From: Roseovarius salinarum
GTDB taxonomy: Bacteria > Pseudomonadota > Alphaproteobacteria > Rhodobacterales > Rhodobacteraceae
NCBI RefSeq assembly: GCF_002834145.1
Contig: NZ_PHNT01000004.1
Span: forward strand, 124,001-188,000
DNA length: 64,000 nt
Direction: 5' to 3'
The position numbers were made by a program, and so were the translations under genes. Below, one piece after another: positions 17,378-26,085 of the stretch (positions within the stretch are counted from its first letter, which is position 1; every line of letters begins with the position of its first letter). Below the pieces are notes generated by a model that was not told the origin of the DNA, searched no databases, and saw nothing but the letters and a program-made list of their open reading frames with translations.

Positions 17378-20166
17378 CGCTGGGCCCTATCGGATTCGCC
17401 GCGCCGTGGCTTCTGGTGGCGCTGGTGGCCCTGCCGCTGCTGTGGCTGATCCTGCGCGCCGTGCCGCCGGCGCCGATCCGGCGGCGGTTTCCGGGCGTGG
17501 CGCTGCTGCTGGGCCTGCGCGACGAGGACAGCGTGTCCGACCGCACGCCTTGGTGGCTTCTTCTCCTGCGGATGCTGGCCGTGGCCGCTCTGATCGTGGG
17601 GCTGGCCGGCCCCGTGCTGAACCCCGAGCCGGAGAACGCCGCGGCGGATCGCGACATGCCGTTGCTGTTCGTTCTCGACGGCAGCTGGGCCAGCGCGCGC
17701 GACTGGCCCGCGCGCCGCGCGTTGCTCGACGGGATGATGGCCGAGGCCGGGCGGCAGGGCCGCCGCGTGGCGGTGCTTCGGCTTACCGAGCCGGAAGCGC
17801 CCGTTTTCCGCGCCGCCGCGGACTGGCGCAGCCGTCTTTCGGGCCTCGCGCCCCACGCCTGGGCCCCGACCCGGCAGATGATCGAGACGGCGACCGGCAT
17901 GCTCGGGGCCGGCCCGTTCGAGACGCGCTGGCTGTCGGACGGGCTGGACCATGCCGGCCGCACCGGGCTGCTGGCGGCGCTGCGCGATCGCGGTCCGGTC
18001 ACCGTGCGCGAAAGCCCGCGGTCCGTGCTGGCGCTGGCCCCGCCGCAGACGAACGAGGGCGTGCTGACCCTGTCGGTGCAGCGCCCCCGCGCCGGCGCGG
18101 CGCGCGAGGTGACGGTGGAGGCGCACGGGCGTGATCCTGCCGGCGCGCCACGCGTTCTGGCGCGGCTGCCCGTTCGAATGCCGGCGGGCGAGACCCGGGC
18201 CACGGGCGAGCTGGCCCTGCCGTCCGAATTGCGCGCGCGCATCGACCGGTTCGAGATCGCCGCGCAGCGGCACGCCGGCGCCGTGAGCCTGGGCGACGAC
18301 AGCCTGCGCCGGCGCGAGGTCGCGCTGATCGCCGGGCGCGAGGACCGTGAGGGGCTCGAGCTGCTGTCGCCGCTGCATTACCTGGAAAAGGCACTGGCGC
18401 CCACGGCGGACCTGCTTGACGGCGCGCTGATGGAGGTGCTGCCCGCCAACCCCGACGCGGTCGTGCTGGCCGACGTGGCGCGGCTGTCGGGGGCCGAGCA
18501 GGAGGCGCTGCTCGACTGGGCCGAAGACGGCGGCCTGCTGGTGCGCTTCGCCGGGCCGCAACTGGCCGCCAGCGACGTGTCGCGCGACGAGGAGGCACCT
18601 TTGATGCCCGTACGGCTGCGCGCGGGCGGGCGCACCGTGGGCGGCGCCATGAGCTGGGGGGAGCCCAAGGCGCTGGCGCCCTTCGGCGAGGACAGCCCGT
18701 TCCACGGCCTCGACATTCCCGGCGACGTGACGGTGAACGCGCAGGTCGTCGCGCAACCCGATCCCACGCTGTCGGACCGTGTCATCGCGCGGCTGTCGGA
18801 CGGCACGCCGCTGGTGACGCGCAAGGCGATCGGCGCGGGACAGGTGGTGCTGTTCCATGTCACCGCCAACGCCGAATGGTCCAGCCTGCCGCTGTCGGGG
18901 CTGTTCGTGCAGATGCTCGAACGTCTGGCCGTGTCCTCGGCCGTCGCGCAGCCGGAGGCCGGGCAGCTCGAGGGCACGACGTGGCAGCCCGTGCAGGTGC
19001 TCGACGCCTTCGGGCAGCTCGACGACGGCGGCACTCTGCCCGGCGTGCCCGGCGAGACGCTTGTCGCGGCGCCGCTGGGGCCGGACCTGCGGCCCGGCGT
19101 CTACGAGGGCGCGGACCGGCAACTGGCGCGCAACGTGATCGGCGCCGACACGCGGCTCGCGCCCGTCGAATGGCCCGCCGACGTGCCCGTCACGGGGCTG
19201 GCCCGGCCCGACGAGACCCCGCTGGGCGGCTGGCTTCTGGCGCTGGCGCTGCTGCTGCTGACGGCAGACATCCTGGCCGCGCTGGCGCTTTCGGGGCGGC
19301 TTCGCCCGGCCCGTGCAACCGCTGCCCTGCTGGCCGCCGCGCTGCTCGTGCCCGCGGGCGATGCCGCCGTCGCGCAGGGACAAGGCGGCGGGCGGGCCGA
19401 GGGCAGCGCCGAGGCCCGCGCGATCAAGGCGACCTCGGAGGTCGTGCTGGCGCATGTGCTGACGGGCAACCGGAAGGTGGACAACACCGCCCGCGCCGGC
19501 CTGCGCGGGTTGAGCGAGACCTTGTTCTTCCGCACCTCGGTCGAACCGGCCGACCCGATGGGCGTGGACCTCGAGACCGACGAGCTGGCGTTCTTCCCGC
19601 TGCTTTACTGGCCGGTCACCCCCGACCAGCCGCGCCCCTCGGACGCGGCCTATGCCAAGCTCAACGCCTACCTGCGGACGGGGGGCATGATCCTGTTCGA
19701 CACCCGCGACGCCGACGTCGCCGGGTTCGGTGCCTCCTCGCCCAACGGGAAGAAGCTGCAAAGCCTGGCCCGGCCGCTCGACATTCCCCCGCTGGAGCCG
19801 GTGCCGGACGACCACGTGCTCACGCGCACCTTCTACCTGCTGCAGAATTTTCCCGGCCGGTACAGTGGCCGCGATGTCTGGGTCGAGGCCGCGCCGCCGG
19901 ACGCCGAGAAGATCGAGGGCATGCCGTTCCGTGACTTAAACGACGGGGTGACGCCGGTGGTGATCGGCGGCAATGACTGGGCCGCGGCCTGGGCGATGGA
20001 CGAGGACGGCAACGCGCTGTTCCCGGTGGGCCGCGGCTATGCCGGGGAACGCCAGCGCGAACTGTCCTACCGGTTCGGTGTGAACCTCGTGATGCATGTG
20101 CTCACGGGCAACTACAAGTCCGACCAGGTGCACGTGCCCGCGCTTCTCGACAGGTTGGGACAATGA
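17374..20166 (+). CDS. BatA-type N-terminus plus DUF4159 membrane protein
   Basis: A 930-residue membrane protein. Residues 1-90 are a BatA-type N-terminal domain with two helices (LLVALVALPLLWLILRAV and MLAVAALIVGLAGPVL). Then comes a VWA-like section starting LLFVLDGSWAS, whose DxSxS metal site is imperfect. A long periplasmic-type region follows, then membrane helices near 610-665, and DUF4159 from about 685 to the end (EVVLAHVLTGNRKVDN, GGMILFDTRDAD). It starts with ATGA overlap on the DUF58 gene and ends with ATGA overlap on the next gene. Probably an inner-membrane component organised by MoxR. Confidence 0.87.
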   Translation: MTLGPIGFAAPWLLVALVALPLLWLILRAVPPAPIRRRFPGVALLLGLRDEDSVSDRTPWWLLLLRMLAVAALIVGLAGPVLNPEPENAAADRDMPLLFVLDGSWASARDWPARRALLDGMMAEAGRQGRRVAVLRLTEPEAPVFRAAADWRSRLSGLAPHAWAPTRQMIETATGMLGAGPFETRWLSDGLDHAGRTGLLAALRDRGPVTVRESPRSVLALAPPQTNEGVLTLSVQRPRAGAAREVTVEAHGRDPAGAPRVLARLPVRMPAGETRATGELALPSELRARIDRFEIAAQRHAGAVSLGDDSLRRREVALIAGREDREGLELLSPLHYLEKALAPTADLLDGALMEVLPANPDAVVLADVARLSGAEQEALLDWAEDGGLLVRFAGPQLAASDVSRDEEAPLMPVRLRAGGRTVGGAMSWGEPKALAPFGEDSPFHGLDIPGDVTVNAQVVAQPDPTLSDRVIARLSDGTPLVTRKAIGAGQVVLFHVTANAEWSSLPLSGLFVQMLERLAVSSAVAQPEAGQLEGTTWQPVQVLDAFGQLDDGGTLPGVPGETLVAAPLGPDLRPGVYEGADRQLARNVIGADTRLAPVEWPADVPVTGLARPDETPLGGWLLALALLLLTADILAALALSGRLRPARATAALLAAALLVPAGDAAVAQGQGGGRAEGSAEARAIKATSEVVLAHVLTGNRKVDNTARAGLRGLSETLFFRTSVEPADPMGVDLETDELAFFPLLYWPVTPDQPRPSDAAYAKLNAYLRTGGMILFDTRDADVAGFGASSPNGKKLQSLARPLDIPPLEPVPDDHVLTRTFYLLQNFPGRYSGRDVWVEAAPPDAEKIEGMPFRDLNDGVTPVVIGGNDWAAAWAMDEDGNALFPVGRGYAGERQRELSYRFGVNLVMHVLTGNYKSDQVHVPALLDRLGQ

Positions 20167-22217
20167 CGGCGAGCGTGATCTTCGACCCCCTGCTGCCCTG
20201 GTGGCTGATCGCCGCGCTGGCGGGGATGACGGCCTGCGGCATCGCGCTGGCGCTCTGGCGCGGGCTGACGGGCTGGGCGCTGCGGGGGCTGGCGGCCCTG
20301 GTGGTGCTGGGCGCGCTGGCCGGCCCCGTCTACCAGCAGGAGGACCGCGAGGCGCTGTCCGACATCGTCCTTCTGGTCGAGGACGAAACCGCCAGCCAGC
20401 GGCTGGCCGACCGGGCGGCCATGACGGGGCAGGCCGCCGAGACCCTGACCGCCCGTCTGGAGGCGCGCGAGAACACCGAGGTGCGCCGCATCACGGTGCC
20501 CGACGCCCCCGACAACGGCGGCACGCAACTGATGACCGCCCTGTCCGAGGCGATGGCCGAGGAACCCCGTGGCCGCGTCGCCGGGGCGTTCCTGCTGTCG
20601 GACGGGCGGTTGCACGACATCGACCGCGCGCCCGACATGCCCGCGCCGGTTCACCTGCTGCACACCGGGCGCGACGGCGACTGGGACCGGCGGCTGATCG
20701 TGGAAAACGCCCCGGCCTACGCGATCCTGGGCGAGGAGATCACGCTGTCCCTGCGGATCACCGACGAGGGCGCGGCGCCCGACGGCGTGGAACAGGTGCC
20801 GCTGGAGATCGCCGTGGACGGTGAAGAGCCGCAGACCTTCCAGGTGCCCGTCGGGCGCGAGATCGAGCTGCCCGTGACCCTGCCGCACGGCGGGCGCAAC
20901 GTGTTGCAGTTCACGACGCCCGAGGCCGAGGGCGAGCTGACCGACCGCAACAACACCGCGCTGGTCCAGATCAACGGTGTGCGTGACCGGCTGCGCGTTC
21001 TGCTGGTATCGGGCGAGCCGCACGCCGGCGGGCGCACCTGGCGCAACCTGCTGAAATCCGACAGTTCCGTGGACCTCGTGCATTTCACGATCCTGCGCCC
21101 GCCGAACAAGCAGGACGGCGTGCCGGTGCGCGAGCTGTCGCTGATCGCCTTCCCCACGCGCGAGCTGTTCCTCGAGAAGATCGACGATTTCGACCTGATC
21201 ATCTTCGACCGCTACAAGCGGCGCGGCATCCTGCCCGGCATCTACCTGGACAACGTGCGCGATTACGTCGAGAAAGGCGGCGCCGTGCTGGTGGCGGCCG
21301 GCCCCGATTTCGCCAGCGCCGACAGCATCTACCGATCCGCGCTTGAGCAGGTCGTGCCGGCGCGTCCCACCGCGCGGGTGATCGAGGAGGGCTACCGCCC
21401 CGACATCACGGAACTGGGCCGCCGGCACCCGGTGACCTCCGGGCTGAAGGAACTGCACGACGGCGACTGGGGCCGCTGGCTGCGCCAGATCGAGGTGACG
21501 GACACCGGCGCGGGCGACGTCGTGATGACCGGCAAGGACGCGAAACCCCTGCTGGTGCTTGATCGCGTGGGCGAGGGGCGCGTGTCGTTGCTGGCCTCGG
21601 ACCATGCGTGGCTTTGGAACCGGGGCTACCAGGGTGGCGGCCCGCAGCTGGAACTGCTGCGGCGCCTCGCGCACTGGATGATGAAGGAACCCGAACTGGA
21701 GGAGGAGGCGCTGCGCGCCGAGGCCGCCGGGCAGGAAATGCGCATCATCCGCCGCACGCTCGACGAGGAGGTGCCGCCGGTGACCATCACCACGCCCTCG
21801 GGCGAGACGGTCACGCGCGACCTCGAACAGGTGGCGCCGGGGCGGTTCGAGACGGGCTATGCCGGCCCCGAGATCGGGCTGTACCGGCTGGAGAACGGCG
21901 ACAAGACGGCCGTGATCGGCCTCGGCCCCGCGGCGCCGGTCGAATTCGAACGCACCATCGCCAGCGGCGTCCCCCTGCAGCCGGTGATCGAGCCGACGCA
22001 GGGCGGCGTGACGGCGCTGGCCGACGGGCTGCCGCGCATCCGCGAGGTGCGCCCGGGCCGGCCCGCCGCCGGGCGCGGCTGGATCGGGATCACCCCGCGG
22101 GATGCCTACCGCACGCAAAGCGTCACGCAGGTGCCGCTGCTGCCGGAATGGGCGGTCCTGGCGCTGGCCGCCGGGTTGCTTCTGGCCGGGTGGCTGCGCG
22201 AGGGGCGGCGCAGCTGA
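20163..22217 (+). CDS. GATase-like membrane protein of the MoxR operon
   Basis: A 684-residue protein with two N-terminal membrane helices (WWLIAALAGMTACGIALAL, LRGLAALVVLGALAGPV) and one near the C-terminus (WAVLALAAGLLLAGWL), so a large central part is on one side of the membrane. The centre (about 275-460) resembles the glutamine amidotransferase-like fold seen in MoxR-cluster proteins: RVLLVSGEPH, DLIIFDRYKRRGILPG, GGAVLVAAGPDFAS. No catalytic Cys-His-Glu triad is seen, so this is structural similarity, not amidotransfer. It is fourth and last in the operon, coupled by ATGA. Confidence 0.85.
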   Translation: MTASVIFDPLLPWWLIAALAGMTACGIALALWRGLTGWALRGLAALVVLGALAGPVYQQEDREALSDIVLLVEDETASQRLADRAAMTGQAAETLTARLEARENTEVRRITVPDAPDNGGTQLMTALSEAMAEEPRGRVAGAFLLSDGRLHDIDRAPDMPAPVHLLHTGRDGDWDRRLIVENAPAYAILGEEITLSLRITDEGAAPDGVEQVPLEIAVDGEEPQTFQVPVGREIELPVTLPHGGRNVLQFTTPEAEGELTDRNNTALVQINGVRDRLRVLLVSGEPHAGGRTWRNLLKSDSSVDLVHFTILRPPNKQDGVPVRELSLIAFPTRELFLEKIDDFDLIIFDRYKRRGILPGIYLDNVRDYVEKGGAVLVAAGPDFASADSIYRSALEQVVPARPTARVIEEGYRPDITELGRRHPVTSGLKELHDGDWGRWLRQIEVTDTGAGDVVMTGKDAKPLLVLDRVGEGRVSLLASDHAWLWNRGYQGGGPQLELLRRLAHWMMKEPELEEEALRAEAAGQEMRIIRRTLDEEVPPVTITTPSGETVTRDLEQVAPGRFETGYAGPEIGLYRLENGDKTAVIGLGPAAPVEFERTIASGVPLQPVIEPTQGGVTALADGLPRIREVRPGRPAAGRGWIGITPRDAYRTQSVTQVPLLPEWAVLALAAGLLLAGWLREGRRS

Positions 22218-22223
22218 CGCCGT

Positions 22224-22583
22224 TCACTCCGCCAGCTCGACCCGCGTTTTGCTTTCCGACCAGCCGTCGACCGAACAGCGTGCGCGCACGAAGACGGCCT
22301 TCGTGCCCTCTGGCACCGTCACGCCGCCCAGGCTGCGCGTGAAGGGTTGTTCGTTCATATGGGGGTGGTGCAGCTTGCGCAGTCCAAGGCGGTCGCCGTT
22401 GGCGTCCAGCACCTCCCATCCATCGGCGTAATGGTCCCAGCCCGTGTCGGGGTGGGCGAGGGTCACGGAGATCCGCCAGCTTCCCGCCGTCGATTCGGCG
22501 GTGACGCCGCGGATCTCGGGCGGATCGGCCAGCGCGGGCGCCGCGGGGATGGCAAGGGCGACGAAAAGGGCGATGTGTTTCAT
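22224..22583 (-). CDS. Small exported protein of unknown function
   Basis: A 119-residue precursor with a clear Sec signal peptide (MKHIALFVALAIPAAPALA, cleavage after ALA). The mature part is about 100 residues, beta-rich with His/Trp pairs (HPDTGWDHYADGWEVLD, RKLHHPHMNEQPF, SVDGWSES), a fold like small periplasmic immunoglobulin-type proteins. No family name is certain. The ATG at 22583 overlaps the stop of the upstream DUF599 gene (ATGA), so both are made from one message. It is convergent with the MoxR operon, 6 bp away. Confidence 0.8.
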   Translation of the reverse strand: MKHIALFVALAIPAAPALADPPEIRGVTAESTAGSWRISVTLAHPDTGWDHYADGWEVLDANGDRLGLRKLHHPHMNEQPFTRSLGGVTVPEGTKAVFVRARCSVDGWSESKTRVELAE

Positions 22584-23341
22584 GACCCCAGGTTACGCGA
22601 TTCGCCATGCGCCGCGGTGTCACCTCCGCGTGAGTGGCTCGTACCGTCTTCGGGCTGCATCAGGACGCGCCGGGAATGCGAGGCGAATTCGCGGCGCAAG
22701 AGAACGAGGCAGGCCAGCACCACGGCACCGGCGAGGACGGCAGCCCCCAGCATCCAGGCGGCTGCCGCCAGCGCGAAGTAGAGCGACCGAAGCCCGCGGT
22801 TGAACCCGCGCGCCGCGGTGATGTTGATCTCGCCCGCCTTGCCGGCCCGCGGCAGGGCCAGAGGATCCTCGGGGTCATTGGGCACCGCGGCCATCAGAAC
22901 CGCGCAATAGCCGAACAGCCTGTGCGACCAGACGAACTTGAGAAAGGCGTTGGACAGGAAAACGAGAACGACGAGGATCTTGATTTCCCACACGATCTCG
23001 GGGTCGCTTTCCAGCGTCAGGTCGCGCGCGATGCCGATGAAGCGTTCCATGTTGCCCAGAAGCGCGAGGCAGCCACCGATGGCGATCATCGTGGCCGAGG
23101 CGAAGAACGCCGTGCCCTGCCGCAGGGTCGACAGCGTCTGCGCGTCGAAGATGCGCGGCTGGCGGGTGATCATCTGCACCATCCAGTCGCGCCGGTAGCG
23201 GGCCATCAGCCCCGAGACGGAGGGCCGCCGGCGCGGCGGGTGCTCGACGGCATAGCCGATCGCGATCCAGCTTGCGAAAAGCAGGGCGAGCGCCGCGTAA
23301 TCCGCCGTGGTAAATTGGGCAAGGCGCGTCATCCAGTCCAT
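22580..23341 (-). CDS. DUF599 family membrane protein
   Basis: A 253-residue inner-membrane protein with about four helices: ADYAALALLFASWIAIGYAV, ASATMIAIGGCLALL, EIKILVVLVFLSNAFLKFVW and ALAAAAWMLGAAVLAGAVVLACLVLL. The conserved N-terminal YRRDWMVQMITRQPRIFDAQ and the R-GLRSLYFAL segment match DUF599. The function is unknown. The ATG at 23341 lies 82 bp from the divergent glcD start, so the two share a control region. It is coupled to the small exported protein downstream. Confidence 0.87.
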   Translation of the reverse strand: MDWMTRLAQFTTADYAALALLFASWIAIGYAVEHPPRRRPSVSGLMARYRRDWMVQMITRQPRIFDAQTLSTLRQGTAFFASATMIAIGGCLALLGNMERFIGIARDLTLESDPEIVWEIKILVVLVFLSNAFLKFVWSHRLFGYCAVLMAAVPNDPEDPLALPRAGKAGEINITAARGFNRGLRSLYFALAAAAWMLGAAVLAGAVVLACLVLLRREFASHSRRVLMQPEDGTSHSRGGDTAAHGESRNLGS

Positions 23342-23423
23342 GCCGGCGACGATACTGCCGTCAGGTTTGACTTGCCACAGTGCAAAATTGGTTATATTTT
23401 TTTACCAATACAGGAGGCGCGCC

Positions 23424-24863
23424 ATGGAATTGCCCAGCCCGAACCCGGAAATCCTGACCCGCAAGGCCGAGCTCGTGGCGCGGCTGGGCGAGGTGCTGCC
23501 GCCCGCGGCGGTGATTTCCGACCCCGCCGAGACGCGCGCCTACGAATGCGACGCGCTTACCGCCTACAAGTGCCCACCGCTCGCGGTGATCCTGCCCGGA
23601 TCAACGCGGGAAGTCTCCGACGCCCTGGCGATCTGTCACGACATGGGCGTGCCGGTGGTCCCGCGCGGTGCGGGCACCTCGCTGGCCGGGGGCGCGCTGC
23701 CCACCGAGGACAGCGTGATCCTGGGCGTGGCGCGGCTGACCGAGGTGCTGGAAACCGATTATGACAACCGGTTCATCCGGGTGCAATCGGGGCGCACGAA
23801 CCTTTCGGTGACCGGCGCGGTCGAGGACGACGGTTTTTTCTATGCCCCCGACCCCTCGAGCCAACTGGCCTGCGCCATCGCGGGCAACATCGCGATGAAC
23901 TCGGGCGGGGCGCACTGCCTGAAATACGGGGTGACCACCAACAACCTGCTGGGCGTCACGCTGGTGCAGATGGATGGCACCGTGAGCGAGATCGGCGGTG
24001 CGCATCTCGACGCCGCCGGCTATGACCTGCTTGGGCTGATCTGCGGCTCGGAAGGCCAGCTCGGCGTGGTGACCGAGGCCACGCTGCGCATCCTGCACGC
24101 GCCCGAGGGCGCGCGCCCGGTGCTCATGGGATTCAACAGCAACGAGGTGGCGGGCGCCTGCGTTTCCGACATCATCAAGGCCGGCGTGCTGCCGGTGGCG
24201 ATCGAGTTCATGGACCGCCCCTGCATCCGCGCGACCGAGGATTTCGCGCACGCGGGCTATCCCGATTGCGAGGCCCTGCTGATCGTCGAGGTCGAGGGCA
24301 GCGATGCCGAGATCGATGCCCAGCTCGAGGTCATCACCGGGATCGCCCGCGCCCATGATCCCGTGGAGTTGCGCCAGAGCACCTCTGACGAGGAAAGCGC
24401 GCGCATCTGGCTCGGCCGCAAGTCGGCCTTCGGCGCAATGGGACAGATCAACGATTACATGTGCCTCGACGGCACGATCCCGGTCAGCGCGCTGCCGCAC
24501 GTCCTGGGCCGCATCCGCCAGATGAGCGCGGAATACGGCCTTGACGTCGCCAACGTCTTTCACGCCGGGGACGGCAACATGCACCCGCTGATCCTTTTCG
24601 ACGCCAACAGGCCGGGCGACCTGGAAACCTGCGAGGCGCTGGGGGCCGAGATCCTGAAGCTCTGCGTGGAAGTGGGCGGCTGCCTGACCGGAGAACACGG
24701 TGTGGGCGTCGAAAAGCGCGACCTGATGACCCACCAGTACGGGCCGGATGACCTCGACGCGCAGATGGCCGTGAAGGACGTGTTCGACCCCCGGTGGCTG
24801 CTCAATCCGGCGAAGGTGTTTCCCCTCGCTGCCAGTGACGCGCGCCGGATCGCCGCCGAGTGA
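23424..24863 (+). CDS. glcD: Glycolate oxidase FAD subunit GlcD
   Basis: A 479-residue FAD-linked oxidase with a PCMH-type FAD domain in the N-terminal half (VVPRGAGTSLAGGALP about residue 75, GNIAMNSGGAHCLKYG about 155, GSEGQLGVVTEATL about 210) and the FAD-oxidase C-terminal domain (FHAGDGNMHPLILFD, GEHGVGVEKR). It oxidises glycolate (or D-lactate) to glyoxylate, passing electrons through GlcE and GlcF to the quinone pool. The ATG at 23424 is preceded by AGGAGG. It is first of glcDEF. The leader has an AT-rich run TTATATTTTTTTACCAAT (about 23391-23408) likely to hold the promoter. Confidence 0.95.
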   Translation: MELPSPNPEILTRKAELVARLGEVLPPAAVISDPAETRAYECDALTAYKCPPLAVILPGSTREVSDALAICHDMGVPVVPRGAGTSLAGGALPTEDSVILGVARLTEVLETDYDNRFIRVQSGRTNLSVTGAVEDDGFFYAPDPSSQLACAIAGNIAMNSGGAHCLKYGVTTNNLLGVTLVQMDGTVSEIGGAHLDAAGYDLLGLICGSEGQLGVVTEATLRILHAPEGARPVLMGFNSNEVAGACVSDIIKAGVLPVAIEFMDRPCIRATEDFAHAGYPDCEALLIVEVEGSDAEIDAQLEVITGIARAHDPVELRQSTSDEESARIWLGRKSAFGAMGQINDYMCLDGTIPVSALPHVLGRIRQMSAEYGLDVANVFHAGDGNMHPLILFDANRPGDLETCEALGAEILKLCVEVGGCLTGEHGVGVEKRDLMTHQYGPDDLDAQMAVKDVFDPRWLLNPAKVFPLAASDARRIAAE

Positions 24864-24878
24864 GTGGGCTCTGCCCCC

Positions 24879-24924
24879 GTCGCCCCAAGGGCGACTCCCC
24901 GGGATATTTCAAGGCAGGAAGAAG
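24879..24924 (+). repeat. Hairpin plus CCCCGG-GGATATTT intergenic element, copy 1
   Basis: Between glcD and glcE. A perfect 7-bp stem with a 3-base loop, GTCGCCC-CAA-GGGCGAC (24879-24895), is followed at once by TCCCCGGGATATTTCAAGG and a purine tail that serves as the glcE ribosome site (GGCAGGAAGAAG). A second composite of the same design lies at 48442-48490. Its place inside an operon suggests mRNA processing or attenuation between glcD and glcE. Confidence 0.55.
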
Positions 24925-26085
24925 ATGCTGACACCCGAGACCGAGCCCGAGCTTGCAGAAACCGTTGCGGGCGCCCAGAGGCCGCTGCGCATCCTCGGCG
25001 GTGGCACGCGGCCCGTCGGTGGCGTGCCCGGGGGCGCGCCGCTGAGCACGCGGGCGCTGTCGGGGGTGGAGTTGTACGAACCCGGCGCGCTGACGCTTGT
25101 TGTCCGGGCGGGCACCCCGCTCGCGGAAGTCGAGGCCGTGCTTGCCGGCGAAGGGCAGCGCCTGCCGTTCGAACCGATGGACCATCGCGGCCTGCTGGAC
25201 ACGCAAGGCGAGCCCACGATCGGCGGCGTGGTGGCCGCGAATGTCTCCGGTCCGCGGCGGATCCAGGCGGGCGCCTGCCGCGATTTCCTGCTGGGCGTGC
25301 GCTTCGTGGACGGGCAGGGCCGGGTGATCCGCAACGGCGGGCGGGTGATGAAGAATGTCACCGGCTACGATCTCGTTCGCCTCATGGCGGGAAGCCATGG
25401 CACGCTTGGCGTGATCACCGAGGTGGCGCTCAAGGTGTTGCCGGTGCCGAAGGCGACGGGGCTGCTGACGATTCCGGGGTTGTCTGACGACAGGGGCGTA
25501 CAGGCGCTGTGCCGTGCGCTGGGCTCGCCCTACGAGGTCACCGGCGCGGCCCACCTGCAACACGGCCCCGAGGGAACGCCGATGACCATGATACGGCTTG
25601 AAGGCTTCGAGGCGTCGGTCGCCTATCGGGCCGGGGAACTCAAGGCGCGGCTGGCGGAGTACGGCCCGGCGCGGCTTGAAACCGACCCCGAGGCGGTCCA
25701 TGCCGCATGGGCGGCGGTGCGCGATGTCGCGCCTTTCCATGGCCGGCCCGGCGACGTCTGGCGGCTTTCGGTCAAGCCAACGGACGCGCCCGGCATCGTT
25801 GCCGGGCTGGAGGGCGTCGAGGCGATCTATGACTGGGGTGGCGGCCTGGTCTGGCTTCTTCTGCCAGAGGCCGCGGGCGCCGATGCCACCGCGATCCGGC
25901 AGGCGGTCGCCGAGGCCGGCGGGCACGCCACGCGGGTCCGCGGTGCGGGCGCCGCGCCGGCGTTCCAGCCGCTGCCCGCGCCCGTCGCCGCGCTGCAAGC
26001 CGGGCTCAAGCAGCGTTTCGACCCGAAGGGGCTGTTCAACCCGGGCCTGATGGAGCAGCAAGCAAGGGACACGTCGGCGGCATGA
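24925..26085 (+). CDS. glcE: Glycolate oxidase subunit GlcE
   Basis: A 386-residue FAD-binding subunit of glycolate oxidase. It carries the PCMH FAD pattern in shorter form: LRILGGGTRP near the start, TIGGVVAANVSGPRRI (about 95) and NVTGYDLVRLMAGSHGTLGVITEV (about 145). The C-terminus is FDPKGLFNPGLM, the end motif of the family. The ATG at 24925 follows GGAAGAAG; the ORF start at 24835 lies within glcD. The stop overlaps glcF (ATGA), so GlcE and GlcF are coupled. Confidence 0.93.
   Translation: MLTPETEPELAETVAGAQRPLRILGGGTRPVGGVPGGAPLSTRALSGVELYEPGALTLVVRAGTPLAEVEAVLAGEGQRLPFEPMDHRGLLDTQGEPTIGGVVAANVSGPRRIQAGACRDFLLGVRFVDGQGRVIRNGGRVMKNVTGYDLVRLMAGSHGTLGVITEVALKVLPVPKATGLLTIPGLSDDRGVQALCRALGSPYEVTGAAHLQHGPEGTPMTMIRLEGFEASVAYRAGELKARLAEYGPARLETDPEAVHAAWAAVRDVAPFHGRPGDVWRLSVKPTDAPGIVAGLEGVEAIYDWGGGLVWLLLPEAAGADATAIRQAVAEAGGHATRVRGAGAAPAFQPLPAPVAALQAGLKQRFDPKGLFNPGLMEQQARDTSAA

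Noticed and set aside
17344-22118. Very long minus-strand frames (823 and 668 codons) opposite the MoxR operon
   Set aside because: High-GC antisense frames with biased composition and no domains; the plus-strand genes have clear families and overlaps.
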